Below, piece after piece: positions 18,989 to 30,044 of a stretch of 64,000 nucleotides of DNA. The notes below the pieces were generated by a model that saw only the letters and a program-made list of their open reading frames with translations, was not told where the DNA came from and searched no databases. Position 1 is the stretch's first letter; each line of letters begins with the position of its first letter. The position numbers were made by a program, and so were the translations under genes. This DNA comes from Paulinella micropora (taxonomy: Eukaryota; Cercozoa; Imbricatea; Euglyphida; Paulinellidae), in NCBI GenBank assembly GCA_019918135.1, contig WBZZ01006245.1:1-64000 (forward strand), in the 5' to 3' direction.

Positions 18989-19279
18989 TTATTGTAAATA
19001 TTTTTTTACTTCACTTTTAATGTCAGTAAATTTCTCAAACCAAGGCTGTTTCATAACCCATTCAAGATATGGCTTATCAATTGTAGCAATATCAGAAACC
19101 TTCTTCCCGCTATACTTACCAAATGGAAAAATATCCCTTGGCTTGCCTTCCTTTCTCTTTTCAATCATTTGAATTTCGTCGTTAATTATCTTTTTAACAT
19201 CGGTAAGAGAAAATGTTTCTTTTTTATTTTCAATAGAGAGTTTCTCAAACTTCTCACATAGTCTGGTGAGGGTGGTCAT
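18989..19279 (-). CDS. 96-residue GKY-motif protein
   Basis: C-terminal half FPFGKYSGKKVSDIATIDKP followed by YLEWVMKQPWF is a textbook match to the small exodeoxyribonuclease-X-C-terminal-like unit. The N-terminal half is a charged helix. It is in tandem with 18,547-18,960 and the polymerase gene on the minus strand, so probably in an early/replication set. Confidence 0.6.
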   Translation of the reverse strand: MTTLTRLCEKFEKLSIENKKETFSLTDVKKIINDEIQMIEKRKEGKPRDIFPFGKYSGKKVSDIATIDKPYLEWVMKQPWFEKFTDIKSEVKKYLQ

Positions 19280-19461
19280 TGGTATATATAGACTGGTAAA
19301 AAATTTATTGAAAAAAATTAATTAACTATTTGTCAACTGCACTTTCATTCGCTTTGCTCATTTTTGCTTGCTTTAATAGTAGCCGAATGGTCTCGTTTCA
19401 ATAGCGTTATCAATAACTCCTATAACCTGTCGTTTCGTGTATGTATAGTTAAATATCTTTT
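19280..19461. other. Gap with a remnant of the 3' hairpin family
   Basis: TTTGTCAACTGCACTTTCATT and GCTTTGCTCATTTTTGCTTGC recall the 3' hairpins of this block without a full second arm. No gene is seen. Confidence 0.35.
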
Positions 19462-22400
19462 CTAAGTATTCGCTTGTAATTTTTTCTTTTGTTTGTCTCT
19501 TGTTATCTTGCTGTTTTCTACAATCACAACCTTACCAGACTTCTCAATTCTCTTAGCGATACATTTTTCTTCATCTGTTTTCAATAGTTCTAGTAATTCG
19601 TTTTTTCCTTTCTCATATAATTCAGTGTTCTTTAGTCCCAAGCCACAACTGATAACACTTAACATATTAAGTAGGTTTAATGCTTTGTTAGTCTCATAGT
19701 TCATGCTGAATCCCTTTACTTTCATACAGGCCTGCCCATTATCCAATACATATCCATAGCACTTAGCACCACCTCCAACAAAGGTTTTTATTTTTGCTCC
19801 TTTTAATTCATCAGTGCATTCTCCTAGTAGTTTGCCTGTTTTTTCTTCTACTTCTCCTTTTGTTAAGTCAGTAGTATATATTACGCTATCGGTATCGTGA
19901 TATAATATTCTGTATCCTAATTTGTCCATCTTATCATAAAGTCTCATTCTAGCATGGCATGTAGTAAATAGAGCAATGACGATATTTGTTTTAATGGGGT
20001 CGCTCACCGCATCCTGTTTTAAGTCATAACTTGCTTCCACTACATCTTTATTAACTATATTAATATTAATGTTGTCAATTGTCTTATCGTTCATTAGTTT
20101 GTATAAATCATCTTTTTCTCTGATAAATTTAGTTTGTGTTTTATTTTGCTTCTCGCCAAATTTTCCCCACAACGAATTCAAGCACAACTTAGTAACTGCC
20201 CGACGTCCTGCGTTATCTACTATTTTATCTTTATCCATCCTAACATTCATTTTTCGCTCCATGCTGTTGATATAGTTTTCTTTATCTTCATCTGTAATAC
20301 AATCTTTTGGATATCCGCTTGATTCCTGCTTTACCTTAATAAATGTTTTAATGTATTCTTTGAATAAACTATCGCTTTGTTCTTCCCAGTGCCACACTTC
20401 ATATACTTTCATTAATTTGTATCCTTTGTCAAGTGCCTTATAGATTTCTGGAGTAGCCCATGTGCCTGTTAATGCTCGCTCATTATCCGAGTGATTACAT
20501 TGTCAGTGGTGTCCTGTCATACCGCACTTATCACATAGGTAATACATCATCTTACCCCTGTCTGCTTTTGGTAAGACTGGATGAATTAATCGCTTAGGCG
20601 GTAGAAATTTTGCTTTTACGATTCCAAAAAAACTTTATCAATAATATTCATCGCTACTTGTTTTCTTTCTTTCTCATTCTTTGGATGTATGATTTCATGG
20701 TGCCCTGTCGGATAAAGGTCATAATACATAACCGCGGGATACAATCCAGAGACATCAATGTAATTAGCATATTCGCTTTCATGTCTTGATTTCCAGTATA
20801 AGGTGAGAGCGTTTGTTCTGCCTCCAAACATTGCTTCTCTCGCTTAGTCGTTCTTGCTCCATAATTCGTTCATTTGTATCTTCTGCCAATACTTGACTTG
20901 TTCTAGATAGTCTCCATTCGCATTCCCAGATAGTAATGACTTTGGATACTCCATAAAGTTTGCTCAATAAAACTTCTCTAGCCTTTGTATTTTTATATAG
21001 TTCTCCCATAGTCTTATTTTTCTTAATATTCAATGTATTGCTGTTATAGCACTTCTGGCATACGTGCCAATGACATCCATAAAACTCATAAGCAACTTTG
21101 TTCTTTTCGTCCCATCCATCTACATATACATTGGACTGCTTTGAGTTAAGGTAAAACATTTTTTCACCTCCATTGAAGGCATGTTTAATGTCAGTATCGT
21201 CTAATCTACTACGATATGCTAACCATTCAACACATGCGCGAGAAGTCATCCTATTTTGTTTTTCATTCTTCAATACAGCAATTGATTTCTCAGGCATGAA
21301 TCGCCCACGATATAAAGCCATAACACAACTCGCGATTGTTGTATATCTAAAAGGGTCAATACCGAATTCTAGAAACGAGTTTCTAAACATCATACAGCCT
21401 CGTCTCAATATATCAACATCAGAATGGCAATACTCCGCTATATCTTTTTTCATATCAAAGTGATTATGATTACTATCTCCGACGCGTCGGAGATTGACTT
21501 GCTCATCATACCATTTTAAGAATTCTTCTCTTTTATCTCCTTTCATTGTGTTGTATCCGTAATGTTTCTTATGTGGCATAACACCTACATAATTTTGATT
21601 TTTTGAAGTATTGAAGAAATGTGGAAAGTAGCCTTTTTTAAGTTCGTTCAATCCAAATGTCTTAGGAAAATCTGCTAATGGCATCGGAAGAAAACTTAGA
21701 CTATCAATAAATCTAAATTTCTTATGTATCATCATCATAATTTTACCGCCTTGATAAATGACAAATGGCGCATGTCCATTATCAACTAACCACTTGAGAA
21801 TAAACTGACAATCGTAGCCTCTGGCGTTATGTGCTATGAATGTATAGTCATTGTGTTTGACGTCAAATATCCACTTACAGAAATCGTCAATATTCTTGTG
21901 AATTATTGGTGTGCTGTCGTTGAAATACTGGCTTTCAGTATGATTAACGATATGTTCACCTGTGTCTTGTGTTGCCTCAAAATCAAAGAATACATATTTT
22001 TCTGATGGGTCTAAAATATGCTTTATCATAATTTCACATTTGTGTTCTAGTGGCTGTATTTCTTTACAATTACGACACTTCGCGTATCCACATTTATGGT
22101 CATCTTTACTTTTATAATTTGTTCCGCATTCCTTACATTTTGCTTTAGTATCACACATATTACTAATTTTCTTATTTTCCAAAGCATCCTTTTTATGATT
22201 TATAAAGCATTGCTTGTTTGGAAAGTTTCTACAACACTCTTTACATTCAATCCACTGAGATTTATCTTTTATGCCAGTACAGCCAGATACTCCGCAGATA
22301 TTACATACAAATTCGCACGAGTGTGTATTCATATATCCTCTTAGGCATAACTCACAGAAGTTCTTTTTACTTAGCATAGATTTCATGTTAGTTATAGCAT

Positions 22401-23430
22401 CGTAATGTCCTTCTGCTTTGAGAATATAAAGATTAGTAAGCCGATAGCCGTTGGCATCAAGCAGATCTGTTTTATAAACGATTTTGTCAGGGAATTCAAC
22501 AATAACCAAATTATAGTTAATGTAATTAGCAAATATATTAATCTCTGGAATACCGCATACATTTTCAATAACATTTGTTTTCTCATGTAGTTCTCTTGCC
22601 AATTCTTCTTGTATTTTTCTTCCCTTCATAATCTGTGAATATTTATCGTGATTTTCTTTTTTTGCTTTTACTACAACAATAGCCCTTGCTAGGCATATGT
22701 TATCGGTGTTGTTGATTTGGATAACACCTCTTTTCTTATAGATATCTAATTTGTTAATAACTTGTAGCCTTGTTCCACCTGTAGGCATTTTAATAGATTT
22801 TAATACAAACTTTAAATTATCCATATTTGCTCCTTTTTCATCAGTATAAAGGCTTTCATTACTTTGAAATATATTAGATAATCTTTCTAATACATCTTCA
22901 ACAGAGATTTCGTTTATAGTTTTCATGCCTGTTGATACGGTTCCATAATGCACGTTTATAAATTCAATACTTAAACTGACTTTACTATTAGGAGGATGTC
23001 TTTGAATAAAATCTTTTAGGATAATTCCGATAAAATTTATTACATCTCTAATAGTGAATGAATGAAGGTTTCCAGTAATCCTCACTTTATACTGGCTCTC
23101 ATTAATTCCGAGTTTGTGTTCTTCGCTATTGTCCCGCAATATATTGTAATTACCATATCGCATCAAGTCTCTGACATTCTCCTGTCTGATACTTTGAGAA
23201 AATACAGGTAATGGAGGAGCAATAGGAATATTTTGTTGCTGGAAATACGAAACACCTCTTACTAGGTTTAAGTAATTTTGGGCTGTTGGCGTATCAATCC
23301 GTATATATCTTTTACTTGGTTGAATAAATAGCACATCATGACCCCTAACATGTTTAATTTCATAATTAATCTTATATTCCCTTAGTTTGTCTAGCCGATA
23401 GACAACACGTTTGTAGTTGTGTGTGTCCAT
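19462..23430 (-). pseudogene. Protein-primed DNA polymerase B (Polinton type)
   Basis: A full-length pPolB in outline (about 1,300 codons). In order: N-terminal extension, a Cys-rich zinc region (CNICGVSGC, KCKECGTNYKSKDDHKCGY), the 3'-5' exonuclease (YVFFDFEATQDTGEH and FIAHNARGYDCQF), AYEFYGCHWHVCQKCY typical of Polinton and PLV polymerases, polymerase motif A (DVSGLYPAVMY), motif B (KLCLNSLWGKFG) and motif C (YHDTDSV). In the family it replicates linear genomes from a protein primer. A 20-bp palindrome of the shared family lies inside the coding region at 21,475-21,494. The fossil has about two or three breaks. Confidence 0.9.
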
Positions 23431-23511
23431 TTTAAATACTAATAGATATAAAAATTTGGAAATTAATTAATTAAAGTATGGGTTGTGATTTTTGACAAAT
23501 TCACTCTTTTA

Positions 23512-23570
23512 TATAGTGTTATAATTCTTATCCTTAACATGAATTAAAAATTATGACACACCATAGAGCG
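23512..23570. repeat. Direct repeat 1 of a pair
   Basis: TATATAGTGTTATAATTC followed by TTATCCTTAACATGAATTAA and AAATTAT, repeated at 24,248-24,306 with few differences. The pair flanks the zinc-finger remnant. Confidence 0.8.
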
Positions 23571-23752
23571 CCGCGGAGACAACATAAAAAAAAAATAATT
23601 TTCTCTTTTTTGATTTTATGGCTTTACTTCATTCTGTATGAATTATAAGAAGCGTTGTATGAACTAGAATCAATTCTTTGGTTGTTTGGATAAGTGTTCA
23701 CAATTACAATTATTTTCAGATCTATTGCATGTATCGCATCTATCTTTTGTTT

Positions 23753-24238
23753 CTAAGTATTTTTATGTTTTAATGTTTTCTCATGAATTTCTTTACCTCC
23801 TACTTCTATTGTTGAGCCACATTCACATGTATATTTTTCTTGGCCTGATGAAATTTTACTTGAAACTTTCATTCCTTTCCTCCATAGATCGTGATAAACA
23901 GATTCAAGATGTCTTGATTTATATGTAATTGATGTTTCATAACCACACTCACACTCACATTTTTTCTTACTCCATATTTTGTTATAGTCTCTATTATATT
24001 GTAATTTATTCTGTTTTAATCTTTCATCATTATATTTCTTCCAGAGTTCATATTTTGGCTTTATGTTTTCTTCATAGAATTTGTTTGCTTGCTGTTCTGC
24101 TTGTTCTTTATTTCTTTGTCCATTAATACAAAATTTTTTTTACTTATTTTTACCTTCTTCATTCCATTTTACGACGACTCTTGGACTCTTTGTCTCTTCA
24201 AAAACTTACACGCCACCCTTCGTTATTTTCTGTGGAAT
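23753..24238 (-). pseudogene. Cys-rich zinc-finger protein remnant
   Basis: Reading the minus strand gives KKKCECECGYETSITYKSRH and KYTCECGSTIEVGGKEIHEK, ending TLKHKNT, preceded by an NKxQYNRDYNKIWSK stretch. CxC-x-H patterns like these form the C-terminal part of virus-encoded GIY-YIG or related proteins with repeated K-rich helices. It is degraded; no nuclease domain is visible. It lies between the two 59-base direct repeats. Confidence 0.45.
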
Positions 24239-24247
24239 CTCGCTCAT

Positions 24248-24306
24248 ATTATATAGTGATATAATTATTATCCTTAACATGAATTAAAAATTATAACACA
24301 CACTAC
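24248..24306. repeat. Direct repeat 2 of a pair
   Basis: TATATAGTGATATAATTATT, then ATCCTTAACATGAATTAAAA, matching 23,512-23,570. It may be the right edge of block B. Confidence 0.8.
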
Positions 24307-24424
24307 AGATATCTCAAGATTGCCTGAATACCACCACTGGTGCCACCAGATGGATATTCTAGAAAATTCTATTTCCGGAATATCACCGTGCAACACAGCA
24401 ACACGGCGGTGTCGCAATGTCGCA

Positions 24425-24616
24425 GAGGTTGCGACAAAATTTTCACTTTTTTGTCGCAGTGTCGCAAAAAAATTTGGAGACGTTGATTAATAGTAAGAGA
24501 GATAATGGCTTAAATCTGCTTCTTTTTGAAATCAATAGGAGAGCGAATTTAGCCGTTATCTCTCTTGCTACCCTTGATGTATCCAAATGCAGTCTTATAG
24601 TGGCACCTCTACTACT
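24425..24616. repeat. Dispersed repeat, copy B
   Basis: Same orientation as 1-195 and about 95% identical by eye, including the fold-back (24,473-24,587). It begins just outside block B, so A+B are bracketed by two copies. Confidence 0.85.
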
Positions 24617-24984
24617 TACTTAGCTTATGTACATCTGTATGTATGTATGTCAAAAAGTGGAGTGAGATTTCTGGTTTTTTAGCCACTCTGAGACTTGCCG
24701 GTTTTGTAGCCACTACAAGACCCCACTTAGCGCCGGGTTCACAAAGTAGTTTTTTTGGATTGGCCCTTTTTAGAAAGAGTTTTAGAAATTTAGAAATGTC
24801 GTAAAAATTTAGAAATGTCGTTACAAAAAAAAGACAAGCGCTGTTTTCGGTCGATTCCATTTTCCTGGTGGGTTCGGAATGGTCGGGTCCATGCAACGAA
24901 TTTCTGTTAAGTCGTATTCGGTAACGAATACCTGCCTCGACCCGTCTTAGCACTGTCTGTACAAGGCCGCTTTCGCAAAAGTTT
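24617..24984. other. Host non-coding DNA
   Basis: No gene or repeat family recognised. A phrase with TAGCCACT occurs twice (about 24,679 and 24,717). Confidence 0.4.
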
Positions 24985-25232
24985 GAGCACTGAATTTATG
25001 CACCAGAGGAGCGTAACTCTGGGAAACACGCACAGAGTTTCTGTACTGTTACTTTACTCCTTTGGGATAGCACGCTCAGTTTCTTTCGTGAGTCTTGTTA
25101 TGCAGACTCGAGAGGCGATATGTTGCACATACAAAGCGTCTCTCGAGTGGTTGCATATGAAAGAAACTGAGAGTGCTACCCCAAAGGAGTAAAGTAACCA
25201 TTTCCCAGATTTATGCTCCTCTGATGCATGAA
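24985..25232. mobile_element. Fold-back (MITE-like) element
   Basis: Long imperfect inverted repeat. ATGCACCAGAGGAGCGTAA, then GTTACTTTACTCCTTTGGGA and GCTCAGTTTCTTTC at the left, pair with their complements at the right (GAAAGAAACTGAG, CCAAAGGAGTAAAGTAAC, TTATGCTCCTCTGATGCAT); ACTCGAGAG words close the centre. Arms are about 95 bases. It has no coding capacity, as expected of a MITE. Confidence 0.75.
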
Positions 25233-25330
25233 AACGGTGCTAAAAGTTTTGCAAAAGGTCTTGAATCACTAATTGTGTCACGTTCTCTCTCTTTCTCACT
25301 TTCTCTCCCTTCATCCCGCCTGCTAGTCCT

Positions 25331-25690
<360 letters not shown>

Positions 25691-26080
25691 CGAACAAACT
25701 GATTAAAAGATAGAAAGACAGAAAGAAAGGAACAAGAACAGCAGAAAGACAGATTCTGAGAAACTTCAGAGAAAGGCAGAAATTGAAGTAAGGAAAGAAA
25801 CTTCAAAAGACAGAAACTTCAAAGAAAGACAGAAAGTACACAAGAAAGAAGCTTTTGGAGTTCGAAACGACCAGTGATACAGTAAGTGAATGGAAGGAAA
25901 AAAATCTTGGAAGTACAATCATTGAATGATTTTTTACTCGTGCATGCTTTACAAGAAAGAAAGAAACATGATACACTTATTAAATTAAAGAAAATATGTG
26001 TAGGCATAATTTGGCCATATTCAAACTACTTGGAATTTGTCTGATGCTATAGCAACACTGGAGAAAAGAGGCATCTCTAG

Positions 26081-26191
26081 ATGCAGTCTTCCATCAAACT
26101 CCAGCCTTACGCTCCCGATCATGATGATATTCCTTTGATGGAGTCTAACGTGCGTGAACAACCGAAGCCTGGTCTCTCTCTCTCTCAACAG
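26081..26191 (+). CDS. Host adhesin-like gene, putative first exon
   Basis: ATG opens a 37-codon frame (MQSSIKLQPYAPDHDDIPLM then ESNVREQPKPGLSLSQQ) ending at CAG|GTAGAT, a plausible splice donor. It would be the cytoplasmic tail of a type II membrane protein whose anchor is in the next exon. The phase of this join is not settled, so the exact exon ends are provisional. No TATA-like promoter is obvious. Confidence 0.4.
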
Positions 26192-26461
26192 GTAGATAGA
26201 TAGATAGATATTTTTGCATTGCATTCCTAGCTCATTTCTTTAACTCAGCAAGTTTGTGTTGTACTTGTCAGCGCATACCCTCCCCCCCCCCCCACACACA
26301 CACATATATATATGTATATACCGCCACCACCACCACCTCTCCTCTCATATACACATAGTATAATAAAAAATTTCGCTCACTTTCATCGATTGTACGTCGA
26401 TCATAAAAAGTCTTTTACGATCATATATTACCAGGATCCTCATTGGCACATACATTTGGCT

Positions 26462-26802
26462 TTCCAGGCCGTGACCGCTTACTGGTTCTTGCGTTGGTGC
26501 TGTCCGTCACCGCAAATCTGATGGCATTTGTTGGCATCAGCATCGCTTTGCACCGTCCATCTATCTACCAGAGTACCCCGTTGCAAGCTACCCAAGTTGA
26601 AGACTTGGTAACCGAGGAAGTAGACGCAGAGGTGATGGTCGGTCAAAAAGTCTCAGAGAAAGGTACGAAAAAAAATAAAGGCACGAAAGAAGAGAAGGAT
26701 GACATGAGAAGCCATGTGATGAGCAGCCACGGCCCTACCAAGCCAAAGACGCCCGCTACCAAGACAAAGACCCACGGTTTCGATGTGCACGCGTTTGTTC
26801 GA
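26462..26802 (+). CDS. Host adhesin-like gene, membrane-anchor exon
   Basis: Follows a TTTCCAG acceptor-like site; alternatively it starts at the CAG near 26,432. It encodes RDRLLVLALVLSVTANLMAF then VGISIALH, one clear TM helix, followed by a stalk with EDLVTEEVDAEV and a Lys-rich segment, ending CGA|GTAAGA. With a short N-terminal tail this predicts a type II single-pass surface protein carrying the repeat exons downstream. The host assignment rests on introns and simple repeats around it. Confidence 0.5.
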
Positions 26803-26911
26803 GTAAGAATTCTCAGCACTTTCATGCTAAGACAGAGAAGCTGAGAGTCATCTGTTAACGTTTGTGATTGTAATGTAAACGCTGTACGACTCTGAATGTG
26901 TCCCTGTGCAG

Positions 26912-27019
26912 GCCCTGGCAGAATGCATTAGCGTTGTACCAGATGGTCGATCCACGTGCACAACCCAGATAAAACCAATATACAGAGCAGAAAAGTTTGC
27001 TTCTCCTAGACTAAGTTGG
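26912..27019 (+). CDS. Host adhesin-like gene, possible third exon
   Basis: After TGTGCAG the frame reads ALAECISVVPDGRSTCTTQ and onwards, with two Cys residues, in phase with the end of the previous exon. The donor is not certain (TTG|GTGATG near 27,019). A short exon may follow at 27,165-27,194 (GEGQPTFFVS) between CGCAG and GTCCCA. Confidence 0.3.
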
Positions 27020-27450
27020 TGATGTATGGCTGACTAAAATGACCCGCGTGCGAGCGGACATGTGCAATGTTATGATGATAATTTGCAATCAATCGTGGAT
27101 TGTAATATTTTTTTCTGTGCGCATTTCATGAATTGTTTTTGCTGCTTAATTGATATGATCGCAGGTGAAGGTCAGCCCACTTTCTTCGTTTCAGGTCCCA
27201 CATCACAATTCATGAATACTTTTGCAATTACTAGGTTTTGTTTTCAAAAAGTGGTACAAGGCTGCAAAGAAATCTGCTAGGGAGTGTAGAATATGTTTTA
27301 TTCATACTGAAAATTTGCTGTTGTATAACTTCAATTACATACATGATTGCGCACACCTGTCGACGTATTGCTAGATAGATAGATTGATAGATAGATAGAT
27401 AGATAGGTAGGTAGATAGGAGGCACATTTTCTCTAATTTTGACGATTTGT

Positions 27451-27451
27451 T

Positions 27452-27496
<45 letters not shown>

Positions 27497-27527
27497 CTCT
27501 CTCTCTCACTCTCTCTTTCTCTCTTGA
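27451..27527. repeat. CT microsatellite
   Basis: (CT)n with TTTCTTT interruptions, directly upstream of a splice-acceptor-like site; it may serve as a long polypyrimidine tract. Confidence 0.85.
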
Positions 27528-27530
27528 TAG

Positions 27531-27602
27531 GGTGCAATCTGCAACTGGTGGATGGCAGTAATAAGACAAACAGCACTAATGGCCTGGGAAACCTCAGTAT
27601 CG
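27531..27602 (+). CDS. Host adhesin-like gene, repeat exon (72 bases)
   Basis: Between TTGATAG and G|GTATTA, phase 1 to phase 1. It encodes GCNLQLVDGSNKTNSTNGLG then NLSIG, whose end is the NxxIG turn of trimeric-autotransporter head repeats. It has the same phase as the later repeat exons. Confidence 0.5.
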
Positions 27603-28170
27603 GTATTATAAATGTTTACTTATTTGCATATGAATATGTAAAGATGTTAACATGTTCCTTCCCCCCCCCCCCCCTTTCCCAATCAGAATTTTAATTATTA
27701 ATGTGTTAAACTCATTGTAAAATCCAGTATTAAAATGATAAGTAGAAGTAAAAAGACATAGATAAATAGTATAAACGTATATGTACTTGAAAGTAGGAAT
27801 ATTAAATAGAGATGAGCAAGCAAAGCAAGCAACCGCAAGGAGTCAAAGAGCAGATATGGGGAAAAGAAGAGATGCTAAGGCATACATAGTAATAGGATAA
27901 CATATATCACGAGTAAGAAGCTGGTCATATAAAGGTATGAATGCCCGAAGCGGTAGATTGCTCGGCTCCTAAACCCCCCTAGTGATTATGAGGACTTGTG
28001 GAGGGAAGGATGCACGTAAGGCTCAAAAAACTGGAAAATGAGCTTAGCACTCCTCGGGCATGTAGCCCACTCAATACGGACCACAAACCCGAGACATACT
28101 AATCACTCCACCAACGTAAGCCAAAACCTGCCTCCCTCCCCCACACAGCCCCTTGCCCCCATAGCAAATC

Positions 28171-28171
<1 letters not shown>

Positions 28172-28229
<58 letters not shown>
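28172..28229. repeat. Poly-T tract
   Basis: Uninterrupted T run of about 58 bases with simple-sequence DNA nearby. It could be the tail of an old minus-strand retrotransposed insert; the flanks do not show which. The rest of 27,603-28,540 shows AGTAGT and TA repeats and no gene. Confidence 0.9.
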
Positions 28230-28469
28230 CCTCGCTCTCCCTCTCTGTGTGCCACCCCGGGGAAAAGCAATCAAAAGAATACGGGCGGGCAAAATCTCGA
28301 AATCCAGTGAGTCTCATCTGCATAGAGGTCAAGTTTGTCTGCTTCACGAATATGCAGTAGCAGCAGCAGCAGTAGTAGTAGTAGTAGCAGCAGCGTAGTA
28401 GTAGTAGAAATTTATAATATATATGTAAACATATTATATATATATATTAGATAGATAGTATATTATTAT

Positions 28470-28507
<38 letters not shown>

Positions 28508-28540
28508 TATGGTCTGACCTTTCTTTCTCGCTTGTCCTTC

Positions 28541-28921
28541 AGCTCATGCAGCTCTGGGCTTCCCCCGAGCTCGTGGAGCTCTGGGCTTCCCCAGAAAAGA
28601 AGAGCTGGCTGGTCACGCGTGGTAAGGCTCCCCCCAATATCAAATCATTGATTTGTTTTGAGGAACTAGAATTGTACCTACTCAAAGCACAGAACAGCAA
28701 CACGCCACTCAAGTGTTCCACCTACATTGCAACAAACCGAGCCAGAAATTCATTTGCGGCTTTTCAGCTTACAAGCAAAAACGACAAACGATACGTCGCA
28801 GAAATTAAGCACGTGCATCTCGACAACATGTACCTGCAGGATGAGGGAACCGAATTCGGTGGTCTTTTGGAACTCTGGCAGTCAATTGCAGGGTGGTCTG
28901 CGCAAAAGAATCGAGTAGTTG
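28541..28921 (+). CDS. Unrecognised coding-like segment
   Basis: An open frame of about 125 codons before the TATG microsatellite. It includes KSLICFEELELYLLKAQNS, CSTYIATNRARNSFAAF and KHVHLDNMYLQDEGTEFGG, with amino-acid use like a folded protein. It starts near a CTTCAG acceptor-like site and has a possible donor at about 28,620, so it may be one or two exons. It matches nothing I recognise; it may belong to the host gene or be a fragment of an old element. Confidence 0.3.
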
Positions 28922-29270
28922 TATGTATGTATGTATGTATGTATGTATGTATGATGTATGTATGTATGTTATGTTATGTATGTATGTATGTGTGTATGTG
29001 TATGTATGTATGTATGTATGCATGCATGCATGCATGCATGTATGTATGTATGTATGTATATACGTGTATATTTATGCATGTATGTATGTACGTATGTATG
29101 TATGTATGTATATATGTAGGTGTACCCGTGGTTTGTCCACCATTGCACGTTGAGCTCTCCCAAATTCTAGCAGGACAGGGAGTAGGAAGTAATGTAGGTA
29201 GGTAGGTAGGTAGGTAGGTAGATAGGTAGGTGGGGTAGGTAAGGTAGTAAGGCAGTAAGGCAGTAGGTAA
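28919..29270. repeat. TATG, GCAT and GGTA microsatellites
   Basis: (TATG)n with GCATGCAT core at 28,919-29,118, then (GGTA)n at about 29,193-29,250. Between them is a short unique stretch. No coding function. Confidence 0.9.
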
Positions 29271-29572
29271 AATAGATATTCATTCATCATTTACCTCATA
29301 TCCATTGTAGTGCTCCACGCCCATCATGATAACTTTGGCCAGTGGCGGGTGAATATCAACGAAGAAGTGGCCAGTCAAGTAATAGGTAGAGTACTTGGTA
29401 AAATGGATCTCGTCGTACACGATACTGCGTGGTTCCTCGATCTAGGGGGCTGGTGCCACTCTTTGCCAAAAATATTTTGGCATGATATGCTATAGATATG
29501 TATATATGTAGTGGTAGTTACTGTACATGTATTACTAGCCTATGGTGTGAATTTCATGTGTTCACTACACAG

Positions 29573-29623
29573 GTTACAACGACGGGGCAGGAAACTGTGA
29601 CGGCAGCCACAACCTTGTTATTG
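29573..29623 (+). CDS. Host adhesin-like gene, repeat exon (51 bases)
   Basis: Between CTACACAG and G|GTCTCC, phase 1 to phase 1. It encodes GYNDGAGNCDGSHNLVIG, with the NLVIG strand of a head repeat. It is the last recognisable exon before the block C provirus. Confidence 0.5.
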
Positions 29624-30000
29624 GTCTCCAATAGCATCTCACGATCCTCATCAAGCCACGCATATATATATGTATATATGTAATGAAATATAATTTTTAA
29701 TAATAATAATGAATATGTATATATATATATATATACGTATACGTATCCGAAAACATTGTATTATAGTTGTAACAAAATCATTTCATAAAAATTAATTGCA
29801 GTAATGTAATGTTATGCAACATTGTGACCCCCACCGCGAATATGTTTAAACCTCGATTTTAGGTTTAATTTCAACTTCACGAATCGTTCATATAATATCA
29901 TCACAGCTCTTTTGTTTTCACATAATTTAGAAAATCCTAATTTTACATTTATTATTATGTACACATGTATGATACATACATACATACATACACAAATATA

Positions 30001-30038
<38 letters not shown>
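29624..30038. other. Intron DNA with TA repeats at the provirus edge
   Basis: AT-rich; (TA)n at about 29,719-29,734 and 30,000-30,038. Block C starts within a TA run, and a TA run also follows its right end, so the target was probably a TA microsatellite. No gene is seen. Confidence 0.6.

Positions 30039-30044
<6 letters not shown>

Larger units (their letters stand above)
13845..24306. mobile_element. Block B: AT-rich Polinton-like virus fossil with pPolB
   Basis: About 10.4 kb with protease remnant, penton-like, major capsid, virion-surface protein, two GKY-motif proteins, protein-primed DNA polymerase B and a zinc-finger remnant. The set fits a Polinton/adintovirus-like or PLV genome. No packaging ATPase or integrase is seen and no terminal inverted repeats are obvious. 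The left edge is a sharp join to GC-rich block A. It is broken in about three or four places and is older than block C. Confidence 0.75.

Noticed and set aside
1-24616. The two 195-base copies taken as LTRs of one retroelement
   Set aside because: Too short, with no primer-binding site or reverse transcriptase between them; the content is viral-type DNA genes.
29310-29495. 61-residue frame upstream of the 51-base repeat exon
   Set aside because: No repeat motif or clear splice sites; may be chance.
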